A program made the translations under genes and the position numbers. Of a stretch of 64,000 nt of DNA, positions 17,156-29,345 are shown piece after piece. This DNA is from Onchidella celtica (lineage: Eukaryota; Mollusca; Gastropoda; Systellommatophora; Onchidiidae). Positions within the stretch are counted from its first letter, which is position 1; the number at the start of each line of letters is the position of its first letter. The stretch is from positions 90,624,998-90,688,997 of the forward strand of contig OZ007567.1 in NCBI GenBank assembly GCA_963931925.1, in the 5' to 3' direction. The notes beneath the pieces were generated by a model. That model did not search any database, was not told the origin of the DNA, and saw only the letters and a program-made list of their open reading frames with translations.

Positions 17156-20100
17156 AAAGTTGTTTATGGTGTATTCGAGAGAACTGTAGTGGTTATCCTG
17201 GTTTATTTTAACCGTAGGATACGCTTAACCGATTAAGTGCCACGGCAACCACTTTGATAGCTTGGGATAAACCGAAATTTACCCGCTGGGTGCCATTGTT
17301 GGGTTTAAATGATTTTTTCTTCTTATTATTATGATTATGTAGCGTGCCGCTGTGGTTTATTCACATACCAGTTCCACGCTTTTTAAATTTTATTTTTGTC
17401 AGCTTTGAGTCCTTGAAAACCCACTTATGAGTTTATCTGCCCGGGACGAGAAAAATACATTTTTTCTCTCTCTGAATATGGCATTCCCCCGAGACCACAA
17501 TATACAAAAGCAGAGAATCATACCGGTACTGCAAATAAGGCCTCCTTGAAACCACCCACACCCACGTTCATTCGAGGGCCGAAACAGCCCACACATGAAA
17601 ATGATATTGTGAATCAACAATAAGACCAAACTTTTCATGAGGAATGAACTCGAGATTCCTCTCACGATAAAAGAAAACAATAATATTTCTACATTCTACA
17701 TTAAAACTTGTGACCCAGTAGGATTTTTCAAAAATGCATCAAAACCCGGGGATAAAGCGTGCAGCCCCGACCCCACTTATCTTCTGTTGTGCACAAAATT
17801 ACCAACCTCATTTTCGCACCGTCGCAATTTGTGTTAGGGTGGCACCAAACGAGTGCGAAGCCGTGGGTTATAGAGGGTCCCGTGGGAGTTAGGACTTTGT
17901 TTTGCTTGTCCACACATTGGAACTGGAGGAGGCGGGAGTGGGGGGGGGGGGCATCTTCTATTTCTATGATGCAGAGATATGTACGGTAAGTGGTGCATTG
18001 GATGGGGTTGGGAATGAGTGCTTCATTCCACATCATTTTGAAATTTAAAAAAAAATACACATCTATATAAAAAAACAGCAAGGAAAAAAAATTCACTGCT
18101 GCGCGGAAGAAATGCCCAGACCTGAAAAAATTACATGTGAAAGATAGTTCTTTTTGCTACTATGTCTATTCCTTTGACATGAAAGCGAAGTATCGTAATT
18201 TTGTAATAAATGAAAATAGGCCTAAAAACATCGAATAATGCTTTCTCTTCAACAATGATGGCCTCCCTCCTGCCTTTGTTTTGTTTCGACTTTAGTACCG
18301 TGCATGTCATAAAAAATAACCATATCAAGCTTGGTGCGCAGTGTCCTGGCGCCCATGAGTTCTGAAGCAGGACTGCAGATTACTACTTTTATTGTAAGAG
18401 AGAGAGAGAGAGTAAGACAATGCTTTCTCCTCAACAATGGTTGCCTCCCTCCTGCCTTTGTTTTGTTTCGACTTTAAACTTCCGGTTGCGTTTCAAAGTT
18501 TGAAGGCATGAGTTTCGGTGCCGTCTGCTTTATGCACGGTACGGGCCATGCGGGCGTTACTGTGCCAGTTGTGAGTTGTTTTCTTCCTAGATCTACATAA
18601 TCTGTGTGCTGAATGTGCGTGTTGTTTGCAACCCGTTCTTTGAACGGGCCCTTACACTAGTGACAATAAAAATAATCACGGTAAAGCCAAAAAATAATAA
18701 TAGTAATAAAATATGGGCTGTTTTGAAGAAAAGTATTTCACAGACCTACAAGATGATATTTTTCTTCGCCCTGATCTGACAGGCTGCAACTTTTCTTTAT
18801 TTCATCTATTATGCTTAACAGCTGGCTACAGAATAGTTCATGAACGCACGTACAATGCCAGAATAGGCACCCAACCAAGAATTAAGATTATAATATTTAA
18901 AACGTACTTTTATTTTCAGGTTCACAGCTCTTTACTTTTCGAGGTGTTATGTTTCGTTCAAGTGTTATGTCTACAACAGCCAAAAAGGCACACTTTCCCA
19001 TCCCGTCCCTAGTCACGCCCGGTCGAGTTATCTTTCGATGGCCTCGGGCACAAACCGTCTAAGTCCGGACAACTCTTTTAATGCTTTATACCTTAAAATA
19101 GATAGGTAAAAAACAAATACATAATAAACTAAACCAGACTAGCATACAGTCCTAGAGGTGATGCCCATCAAATAGGCAAAAATTCTAAATAGCTGTAAGA
19201 GAATAGTTATGGTTAAATCAGTTCATCCTTCCTCTGAAAAATTTTTGTTTACGGACTTAGATGGGTTGTGCCCGAGGCCATCGCTATACTTATGAGCTCA
19301 AACCTGTGGTGCAGGTTATTCTGTCGACCCCCCCCCCCCACCCCACCCCCCTCCTTCCCCAGCCCTTCGTTCATTTGTCCTTGTCTCAAAATGTAGGCCT
19401 TTAAGTAAAAAAAAAAAAAATGTAAGAAAGGGAAAAAGTTCTTAGCCACCTACTTCAGACAAAACAGGCGAAGTTAGCGGATTAGCCTACGAGGTAAAGA
19501 CGCAACGCCCACATATTTTGTTCAAGATTGCTTGAATAGAAATTAGAACTTGCTTGGCAAAGAAATTAAAACCTTAAGTTGAATAAGTCGATTCAAATGT
19601 CTTTAAGTTTAACTTTATTTGATCAGCACCGTCGCTATTTGAAGTATTCAATTTCTTTTTAAGGATCATGTCAGTCCATCGTAAAGACTTAAAGCTGAAG
19701 AGTTGACGAAGTGAAAGCCGTAGAATTGTCTCTTTTGTTCAGATCGATTCAGGCACCAACCTCAAGGGGAAAGCAATAACCACATTTTGAAAACATTTTA
19801 AATGTTTTGTACATATTCATAATACAGACATGAAATGGAGGGGAAAAAAAACTGGGCGTTAGCTCTGGGTCAATGATCTTTGCAATGAAATTCACATAAA
19901 CTGCGTGCTTATACGTGCAGGTGGTTTTTTTTATTTATGCAACATATTAAATGTTTTTTGTTTAGGGCCGAGACTCAGTATTTGCATTCAAATAACGGTC
20001 CTAGCCACTCCGTTCCCCTCGATTAAAAAAAAAAATGAAACAGATAAAAAAAATTAGGCTATAAGAAAAGACATATTTTAGCTGTTTCACGTCATGCTTC

Positions 20101-20902
20101 CCAGGTCATGGCTTCTTATGGCGAATGAGTTTGATGAAGACAGAAGTTCACCTGCTTAGAACATGTAGGCTACTTTATTATAAATTATAAGCCTAAAGTC
20201 CCTGATTCCATGGAATCTATTTCAAACTGCACACAAGCAGATTGCACGATTTCCTCTCAGAATCTAAGGTTATCCTTATGCAGTAGCAATTAGCAAGTGT
20301 TGATAATTCAATTGTAACACCTAATCATCTAACTTGGTACCGGATAGGGCCTACCTATACCTAATTCGGGTAGACGTTGAAGTAAATTTTGAAAGGAAAA
20401 GACTCCTTGGTTAGGAACAGTGGCTATGCAACGAAGATTTCTTAATATGGAATCTAGTCATTGCAACAATTACCACCTGAGACAAAAATTCCACAGTTGT
20501 TCACAACAGTTTCCTTTGTTTAATGGGAATGCAGCAACGTTAGATCATTGACGAGCGAGTGTACAAATTTACGCGAAAGAATTGGACAGGAGGCTTCGCT
20601 ATGAGTTTGCATGATCCTCTTTAGTCTGGGATTTTACAAGATAATGTCCTGGACTATGGATAGCTATATTTATCATTGCACAAATTCATGATAATCTAGG
20701 GCGTTTCAAAATTTGTGGCGCAACTGAAATGGCAATACTTCTTATTTGAAACAGATGGATGAAAATCGCTGAAACTTTGCATACCGCGTTGTTTTCGATT
20801 TGCCCTAGTAGGAAATTATTTTACAGACCTGATTTATGTGGAAATAAGTACAATAAGTAAGAATTGGAAACTGACTTTATATTCGAATGTATTCTACTGT
20901 AA
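17156..20902. other. Spacer with a duplicated 57-bp block
   Basis: Two similar segments at 18237-18293 and 18419-18476 (offset 182 bp) share CCTCCCTCCTGCCTTTGTTT and TTTCGACTTTA. A short AG run lies between them (18397-18412). There are a G run near 17940-17951 and a C-rich run at 19328-19352. No gene was supported. Confidence 0.5.
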
Positions 20903-20910
20903 GCTCTAAG

Positions 20911-21287
20911 GTAGTGATTCTCAAAAGGGGGACACTTGACTGCCACAGGATAAATTTCAAATGTGACGGGAGGAATTTTAGCCTCGGGAGAAATTGGGAG
21001 GAATGCCAGTTAGATGAAGAACTCCAAACCGGGAGAGAATTTACTTTGTACACAGTCAGATAGAAATGTTATGACCCGTTGTGAAGATGATTTCTCTTCT
21101 TTTTTTTCTTCATTTGATTGCAATTGTTAAAGAAATATAGTTTCGCAGATTGTTTCAGTAATTACCACTTTTAAAGGAATAATGGTGAAAATAATATTAC
21201 TGTAGGTGACAATTCAAAATGGGGAAAGGATTTAGGAAACCTGTGATCGCAGGGGGAGGAATGTGGCCCGGCACTCCGAGAACCACT
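20911..21287. mobile_element. hAT-like MITE with 8-bp target-site duplication
   Basis: The left end GTAGTGATTCTCAAAAGG and the right end GAGAACCACT are inverted relatives of the hAT end CAGTGGTTCTCAA. GCTCTAAG flanks both sides (20903-20910 and 21288-21295), which gives the 8-bp duplication characteristic of hAT. The 377-bp body is noncoding. Confidence 0.7.
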
Positions 21288-21620
21288 GCTCTAAGATACT
21301 TGCTTGAAGGTAACAGAAACTATTATAATAGTAGCCGAGAGTGAACCGGAAAAGCTCTAGATGAAGAAATTCGGAGTACCATCATTTCGAACACTTCACA
21401 GAGATTTTGCTCTACACTCAGACCATCACTGCTTAGTGTGCCCTCTCTCTCTCCTTTTTTTTTCTTTCTGTGTTGTTTTCTTTCGAGAACTATCATGTTA
21501 AAAGCATAGCACAAAAATGCCAGTTATCATTAAATGCATTCGTTAACCAACAAAAAGAGCCGGCGTAGTATGGGAAAACGTCAGAGCCTGGATTGGTGAC
21601 AATTTTGATGTGTGATATTA

Positions 21621-21629
<9 letters not shown>

Positions 21630-21703
<74 letters not shown>

Positions 21704-21707
21704 CCTC

Positions 21708-21778
<71 letters not shown>

Positions 21779-21800
21779 TTTCCCCTTTTCATTCTCCCTC
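21630..21800. repeat. (CT)n microsatellite
   Basis: About 170 bp of nearly pure CT dinucleotides with rare interruptions. Ser/Leu or Arg/Glu open frames across it are artefacts. Confidence 0.95.
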
Positions 21801-22230
21801 TCTCAAATATCAAAAAAGAAAAAACCTGACCAGCTGTGCAGTAGCTGACGAATTTGGCCTACATTTCACACTTCGCCATGGAAATGATTTACGACATGTT
21901 GAACTTTTATCCAGACGCCAAATATATGCTGAGCCTTAAAAAAATCTCTCTGCGTGAGGTCCAGGCGAAAATGTCACTTGGAAGTTATCAGATCTAACTC
22001 TAATCTAGTCTTTCCCATGACACGTTGTGACAGTGGCATGAAGACCTGCTTGGGACTTACGTGTTATGCAAATCACTGTAGCAGAACGGTCAATGTACTG
22101 GATCTGCAGGCACCCCCTCCCAATAATACTCTATTGAAAACGGGAAACCAATGCAAATGACCACCAGCCGAACATGAATCAACATGTAATAAAATGTCAT
22201 GGATGTTCCAAAACGTCGCGACCGTAATGT

Positions 22231-22340
22231 CATAAACTTAGGGGTGAAACAGACGAAGACTGGTGTATGCGCCAGACTGGTGGCTCGCCGCCCGTACATT
22301 TTGCTTCACACTAACAACACAGTAGGCTGCATACACCGCA
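22231..22340 (+). mobile_element. Palindromic MITE family, left arm only
   Basis: Contains TTAGGGGTGAAACAGACG, then CCAGACTGGTGGCTCGCCG and TTTGCTTCACACTAACA, matching the left arm of the complete copy at 36603-36812. Confidence 0.6.
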
Positions 22341-24336
22341 ACCCATAGGCTAGTAGTAAATCTACGAAAAATATTACTAACAAACTAGACAAAATTGCAA
22401 CTTAATGTCTGATTGCAGATTCGTGCAGGGTTAGGTCCCCTATAAAGCATATCAAAAGTCTCCCGAGGTTCGAGTGTTCCTTGACCTATTTTAAGCATCA
22501 TATGTCATAACTGTCATAATTACTAAGGATTACATAGGAAAATACTAGGCTAACTCGGGAAACAGCTATCATGCGGCAAAAGATCATGCTTTCTCATTTC
22601 TAACAATTAAATTCTTTTACGGTGTCGCACGATTAGTATCTAGGACAGAACGCACGGGCAAACATACAGATAACCATACATTTTAATATCATGTTTCATA
22701 ATTAATTATTGATAATGCAAAGAATTATGTAAGAAATATAAAATGGTTCCAAAAAACAGCTGCAAATGGACATACAGGGCTTGGTTTTATGGTGACATAT
22801 GACATGTAAAATACTTCTTTTTAAGTGACACATGAATGGCATGTATACCCGAACACACAAACCAAATCATACATTAATGCTGGAATCCGAGGTTTACGAA
22901 AAGTAGTTGCGAAACATTTTTCAATGTATGATAAATAGTAGCACAACATCGTCGTTGGCCGAACATATTACAGGGTAAGATACATCACAGACATGGGCAC
23001 TAACTTGCACTAACTACAAATTCCACTAAGGTTTCTTGACGTGACTGTGGTATCCCAGTCCCTAGTGCAACAGCAGCACAGCTCTCATAGCGCTTGACTT
23101 CTGAATCGGACGATGAAAACCTAATTCATTCAGGATGTCAATCAGGAATCGAGAGCCGATATGATGGTGCACCTGGATGCCCAGCCCAAACTATAGTGGA
23201 TGCAGAAGTGCTCTTGTTCGCGTGGCTTGCATTGGTGCTTGCACTATTGCTGAAAGCTTTATCTCACCTTCAGTATCCACCAACAATTCTCTGAGGAACA
23301 ATGATAGAGACTCTGACATAAACACAGAGTTTCTCTGTGGCTTGAAATTTCGCAAGATGACGGATCGTCAGTTTTGTTTGAGGGCAGAACTTTAATGTCT
23401 GCTTAAGGAGCTGTGCTGCAGTTTTTATTCCATTGAGTTTCTCAGTGTCTGAGTCTGTTTTTACTTGCTGGACGTGAAATTCATACAGAATTGTAGTTCT
23501 AATTTGGCCACCGCCTTTTGGCTAGTTCTTATGATGCCTTCAGCCCCTTTTGCGCAAATATTAATAATGCAGACATCCTCATCGAGAGCGAGCGCTTCAC
23601 AAATGGCACTAGTGTCCATGATAATTGAACCAAGCGTGGAGCAAAAGCAGAATGCATTACCATTAATCATTTATGTTTTAATTAAAAATGAAAATATCAG
23701 TACTGTACAACCTAACCACTGTACATGACCAACGGAGCGAAAACTCCTTTGATACCGTTTCCATGAGGACACGATGTCCCATACTTTTTCCTTTCTGCTA
23801 AGGAAATTGCTTGGAGTGTAATTTGATAAAAGAATGCAACTAGGGTAAAATTCTACTGCAGAACAGTGTATTGGAGTTTTGATTGCATTCTTTAAAGTGA
23901 TGGTCGCTATCTCTTTGTATTTATTGTTTGCAATGGCTGTGAATAACAATGGGAAGTGTAGATGCAATCGGGGTAATAAAGTGGCGGTACATAGCGGTGA
24001 TACCCACCGTTGAATAGGCTTTTGTTCGTTACTGGCGCACGATCACAGTATCCTGACAAGATAAGAACGTAAATTTTCTAATTAGGAGTTATCCTCGGGG
24101 TCACACACTTCTTCGGCGACAAAATTCAACAAGAAGAAGAAAGTAGGGAACACCAGTTGGGCACAGCAGAATATTATGAAAATTTAATATTTTCAATAAT
24201 TTTTTTGAAGGTGTTAGGACGCTCTGGTGAAGCGGGACTTTTAATATGTTATTCAGGAACATTTTTTTAAATCCAGCTGTGCTGAAAACAATTATGTTGC
24301 AATTTTGTCTGGGTCAAATCATATCTTGCCTAGACT

Positions 24337-24438
24337 ACCAGCGGGCAGTGCCTATTGTGCTAGTGTGCAGCAACATTTATGGGCATCGAGCCACCAGTCT
24401 GGCGCCTCCACAACTTTATTCTGTTTCACCCCTTATGT
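24337..24438 (+). mobile_element. Palindromic MITE family, right arm only
   Basis: GCGGGCAGTGCCTATTGTGC, then CAACATTTATGGGC, GAGCCACCAGTCTGGCGCC and finally CTGTTTCACCCCTTAT match the right arm at 36719-36812. Confidence 0.6.
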
Positions 24439-27400
24439 TTTTTGTTGTGCATTTTAGCCAAGAAAACACGTGAGTGATGCGAAAGAAAAAAAAAAGTCGG
24501 TCAATCACGTTTTGATCGTACACGGGTACCGGCGCACTAACATGTTTCGCTTCTATGAGGTAACGGCAAACCAGTTGTCTCAATCGTCTGTGAGGCACGC
24601 CCTTTACAGTCAAGATTTTAAAGCATTTCGGATTATTCAAATGTCAAAGTCGCAATAAATATTGTGTTGTGACAGGTAACTTGGAGTAAATAAATAAGCC
24701 GTAAAAAAGCGTTAAAATGCATGAATAAATCAAATGAAAGCTCCAATTCTAAAGCATTAAATTAGTTTATTCTTTGCAGCAAGTCACGAAAAATCGAACT
24801 CTAAAAAGCCAACTCCAAATTCCTTACATATAATCATATTAATGTGGAATAATTTATATCATTCTTTACCCACTCTCACGGTGTGATACGGTATTACCTT
24901 TCTTTGGCGCATTCAACTAATGCATTTTACGGTGGTAAGATTTCCAAAAGGCCCGGAGCTTTTCAGATTTTCTAAAACGAAAAATGATTGCCTGAGCTGC
25001 GACAGACTTGTGAGAGATATCACTGGGTGGTGCGGGGAGAGAGGAAGAGGGGTTAAAGATGACTGACCGTTTTGTAGGGCCGGGGGGAGAATTTCAGCGA
25101 TAGTGGAAGGGGCGAAGAAAACAAAAATGGTTGTGGTTTGCCGGCCCAGACGCCCGTATTTACTTACATTAACATTATATCCACTGGTCTAAATGAGTGA
25201 ATCAGGTTTCTCTTTTCCTTACAATGGAATCACTCATTCAGAGTCCATACTGGCGATTGTTACCAGTTTTTGTTTGTTTCTTTTGTTATATTTTGCTACA
25301 TGGGCCAAATTTGTGTCCGGACATTTAGCTCTTTCCTGTTTTTGTTGGCATAATAAAATTAATGTTGAAGGACGTTCATTTCTCTTTTGCTCCTTTTCGG
25401 GCCGATTTTGTGGACTTCTCATGGATTAAAACTGTTGATTTTCATGTGTGATGATTCGTGAATTTGTTGAGAACCTTACAGAAACGTTTCTTTAAGATGA
25501 AAATTTGGCGCTGCGGAGAATTTATCTAATAACTACGGATATTGTCATTGAAATTGAGTAAAAGAAACAAATTGTCAAGCGTTCAACCTCAAGTGTTAAG
25601 CAAAATACGTATTCATCCATAACCAGTTTATCACGTTTTAAGTCTGTTTTTACGTGTTACTATACTGTACTAATTACTATTGTACCGGAAGAACCTGGCA
25701 CTGAAAATGAACAATTGCTATTGATGGTTTTAAGGACGAGAACAACACCACACAAAGTGAAGATGTATTAGAGAAGGGGGCGGTTGTCAAGGATATGGGT
25801 TGCAAAGATAGTAAAAGGAGGAGGGTATGTCATGGACCAGCTACATGAGAAGAGGAAGGTTTCCTTCAGCTTGCTAGAGGAGTGAAAAAGTTGAAGTTAC
25901 GTTTATCGAGAGCAACTGAAGCATGTTGGAATGTTGAGATGTTGGAACAAAGAGTCGAGCTGCGTGACTGTTGCAGTACTGTAAAAGCAGATCTGAATGC
26001 AAGAAGAGAGGATGATTAGATGATGTTGGCTTATGTGACATTTGACAATATTGATTGAAACGATGATGTTTTAAACTATTGACACATAGGTGTAGGTGTG
26101 GGGTGGGCGGTGGAGTTTGCAGGTTATCAAGTTGACTCCATTTGTTTGTTTGTTGTTGTTGTTGTTCATTTTCTGTGTTTGGGAAATAAGAAAAGCAGAT
26201 TTACTGAATGTACACATATTGTATCAGCGCAACTCTTCTATCCTAAACTAATAATTATTTTCGCATTCCTTAGATCAGTTCGGTTTTCCAATATCCTCAA
26301 TGTATACAGTTTTATCTCCATTTCTTGAGCCTCATAGAACCATGTCCTTCTGAAAGCACCATTCATTAGGTATTGGTAAGAATACGAGGTACTCTTCGGT
26401 TGTGAGTAAGCAACTACCAGACGAAACCTTTTTGAACCCCGAAAGTTATTTGTAGGCTAAAAGCTGTAACCATCTTTTTCTTCACTTCTTATTTTGGCTA
26501 AAGGGATAGGGGTGCTGGTAGAAGGTACAGTTCAAATCGCAACGATGGACTGAAGAAGATATATATCGGAAATCGTGACCTGCAGTTGTAGGTGGGTTAA
26601 AAAAAAAAAAAAAAGAAAGCAAAAGATGAAATCTGACATGAAAGAAAAGGACACCCCTCTGCATCCCCTCTTCTCCCTTTATAGGATTTAAATTTGTGAC
26701 CTGCGGTCCCCAACTGGCCCTCTCTGTGTCATAAGAATTTGACCGAGGGGACTCTGACCCGTGAGATCCTTTTGTGCGGATCAGTCATTGAATACTTCCA
26801 TTTGTATTTATTGATTTTTAATTTTTGTTTGAAGTAGGCCGAATATTTGCTCGATCACTTCGTTGCTGCTCTACGCTAATGGCATTAAGTCATTTTTGAC
26901 ACCTCTGAAATTAAGAAAAAACTCTTTCTTTTCCTATCATTTGGTGACTTACGCCGTTATGATTCCATTGGATCATCAATATTGACGCAGTGCTTTTTCT
27001 ATAATCTTATCTGATAGCCTCCATTCCCAAGAATTCAGTGAACCGTCACCTGCCTTTTGGAATAAGCCTTACATATGCCTTTATCGTAGAGGAGTGACGG
27101 CCAGAAAAATATAACTTTTCTAGAACTTGAACATCAAGACGGGAGGAAAGAAGAAAGGCAGCTTCGCGTGATCATTCCATATAATTATCACTTCTTGTAG
27201 GTGGTTTGTCCTAAACATTCAAGATATCACTTAAGTCAGTGGTTCTCAAGGTAAGGCCCATGAAGCTCTCGGCAGTGAGTCGCGGACGTATTCTATTTCA
27301 TTATTGATTTTAAAACATTTGATTATGAAAGCCCTAAATCGATTCATTTTTTTCTATTGCTTGTAGTTTTTTTTTACCACATTAAGTTATGGAATGGACC

Positions 27401-27513
27401 ACGGCTGATTTGCCAAAGCTATTAGGTAGGCTGGGGAAAGAAAAGAGCGTCTTTCTCCTGGTCTGCTTGTTGTTGCTGATGTTGTTGTTGGTGTTGGTGG
27501 TGATGGTGATGAG
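24439..27513. other. Spacer without recognised genes
   Basis: A/T-rich noncoding sequence. TCAGTGGTTCTCAAGG at 27237-27252 matches a hAT-type end, but no partner end was found. A GTT/GGT trinucleotide repeat occupies about 27467-27512. Confidence 0.45.
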
Positions 27514-27715
27514 CAGTGCCCCCTCCAGTTTTTCCAAACCACTGAGCGGAACTGTTGATGCTTTGAGCAAATGTGTTTTAGATAGTGGCCAAACAATTGT
27601 ATTTTGTAAATTAAAATGAGAGGCAACATTTTGATGTGTCCGGTAACATTTCGATTGCGGCTGCATAATACAGCGACTGCGCAGACTCGCACCGAGAAGC
27701 TTAGAGGGAACATTG
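27514..27715. mobile_element. Possible hAT-like MITE, ~200 bp
   Basis: The left end CAGTGCCCCCTCCA and the reverse complement of the right end, CAATGTTCCCTCTA, are similar hAT-type termini. The flanks GTGATGAG (27506-27513) and GTGTTGAA (27716-27723) agree at 6 of 8 bases. The left flank sits in a GTT/GGT repeat, so the duplication may be chance. Confidence 0.4.
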
Positions 27716-28039
27716 GTGTTGAAGTTAGTGGCGGTGGAGGTCGTATTGGTAGAGATAGTGGTGGTAGTGGTGTTCATGACATGGCCCAACATAATTATGA
27801 TATATTATTTTAAATATGAAAATATTACAACCACAACAATAACGATTATGCCAGAACCATGGATCTGAATAGAAAACACAACTGTTGATGTTCTATGACA
27901 TGATCAGTTTTATTAATATATCATATCTTTTATTCATGTGAACTGACAGTTAAAAATAGGAATTCAAGCATCAACTGCATTGATGCAATCTATAGGGGCT
28001 CGGTATATTTTCTCATATACAAGCAATGCACCGCCTTTT

Positions 28040-29172
28040 ACTGCGAAATGACATTTTACTACAGCGTCTGGGGACATACTTTGGTATTGGAGGGTCTGCA
28101 CTCAAATGGATAGAATCGTATCTCACAGATAGATCCCAATCAGTTCAACTTCCATCATGTGTTGGTAGTTCAACATCTTCAAATGCTGGCACTGTAACAT
28201 CTTCTTCAGTTCCACTGCACTATGGAGTTCCTCAAGGCTCAGTCCTCGGACCTGTGTTATTTACACTTTACACTACGCCATTATCAGATATCATCAAGAA
28301 ACATACATTAGAGCATCACATGTACGCAGATGACACCCAGCTGTACATACCTATCAGCCATGGTGAGGAAGATCAACAAATTTCAACAATTCAAAACTGT
28401 CTTCATGATATCAAGGACTGGATGTTTAACAACAAACTTAAATTGAATACGACAAAACAGAAATCATCATGTTGGGAACAAATCAGTTAAGAGCAAACAT
28501 AAAGTTTGACACATTGGATCTTGGCAATGCAACTGTTAAGGTTGAGTCATCTAGTGCCATACGAAATCTTGGATTTTATTTTGACCCTAACTTTTCTATG
28601 AAGACCCATGTGACAAGAATTTGTCAAACCATGCACTACCACCTTAGAAACATAGGAAAAATAAGAAAATTTATTGATGAAAACACAGCAAAGATTCTTG
28701 TTCATGCTTTCATTCTGAGTCATCTGAACTACTGCAATTCCCTACTTTTTGGCATTCCCGATTCAACTCTTTCAAGACTTCAAAAGATTCAAAATAGAGC
28801 AGCGAGACTTGTAACACTGAGTAAAGCTTCGGATCATACCGAGGATATTTTAAAAACTCTCCATTGGTTGCCTGCAAAAGAACGTATTGAATTTAAGATC
28901 CTTTGCATGGTGTACAAATGTTTAAATCAGTGTTCGCCAAACTACCTTTCAGAACTTATAGAAAAGTACACACCGCCACGCAATTTAAGGTCCTTAAATG
29001 ACAGTAGCTATGCATGCCTAGATCCAGAACAATGCTTGGAGAAAGGGCATTTTCCATCTGTGCCCCAAAACTTTGGAACAATCTGAACTATGATATAAAA
29101 ACAACTAATTCAATAGAGCACTTCAAATCGAAACTCAAAACATTGCTTTTCAAAAAAGTGTATGATTTATAG
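28040..29172 (+). pseudogene. LINE reverse transcriptase fragment with two frameshifts
   Basis: The first frame (to about 28459) has ILLQRL, ALKWIESYLTDRSQSVQ, GVPQGSVLGPVLF and the catalytic box YADDTQLY, then NNKLKLNTTK. A one-base loss in an A run near 28452-28459 moves the reading to the next frame (28469 on), which carries HLRNIGKIRKF, HLNYCNSLLFGIP, LQKIQNRAARLV and LHWLPAKERIEFK. A second shift near 29008-29020 moves the last 50 or so codons to another frame. The upstream half (endonuclease and ORF1) is missing. It is inactive. Confidence 0.8.
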
Positions 29173-29345
29173 ATGATACTAGAACTGTTACTGAAATGTA
29201 TCTTTGGATGTGTTAGTGTGTAGGTGTGATATACTGGAGTGTTTGAGACTGTGTATTCTATGTGTTTGTTAAGCGCCACCGAGCACTTTAAGTGGATTTT
29301 GGCGCTATATAAATCAATTATTATTATTATTATTATTATTTTATT
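28040..29345 (+). mobile_element. 5'-truncated CR1/L2-like LINE
   Basis: It starts abruptly in the middle of a reverse transcriptase and runs through the coding end (stop at about 29170-29172) and a short 3' UTR to GGCGCTATATAAAT and a (TTA)n tail at 29319-29345. Truncation at the 5' end and a microsatellite tail are normal for this class. No target duplication was located. Confidence 0.8.

Noticed and set aside
21493-21848. Frames of 78-106 codons
   Set aside because: Pure (CT)n repeat translation.
23094-23728. Overlapping frames of 66-87 codons
   Set aside because: No recognisable motif, no consistent splice sites, and frames on both strands are of similar length.
27237-27252. hAT-type terminus CAGTGGTTCTCAAGG
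   Set aside because: No matching inverted end or target duplication could be found.
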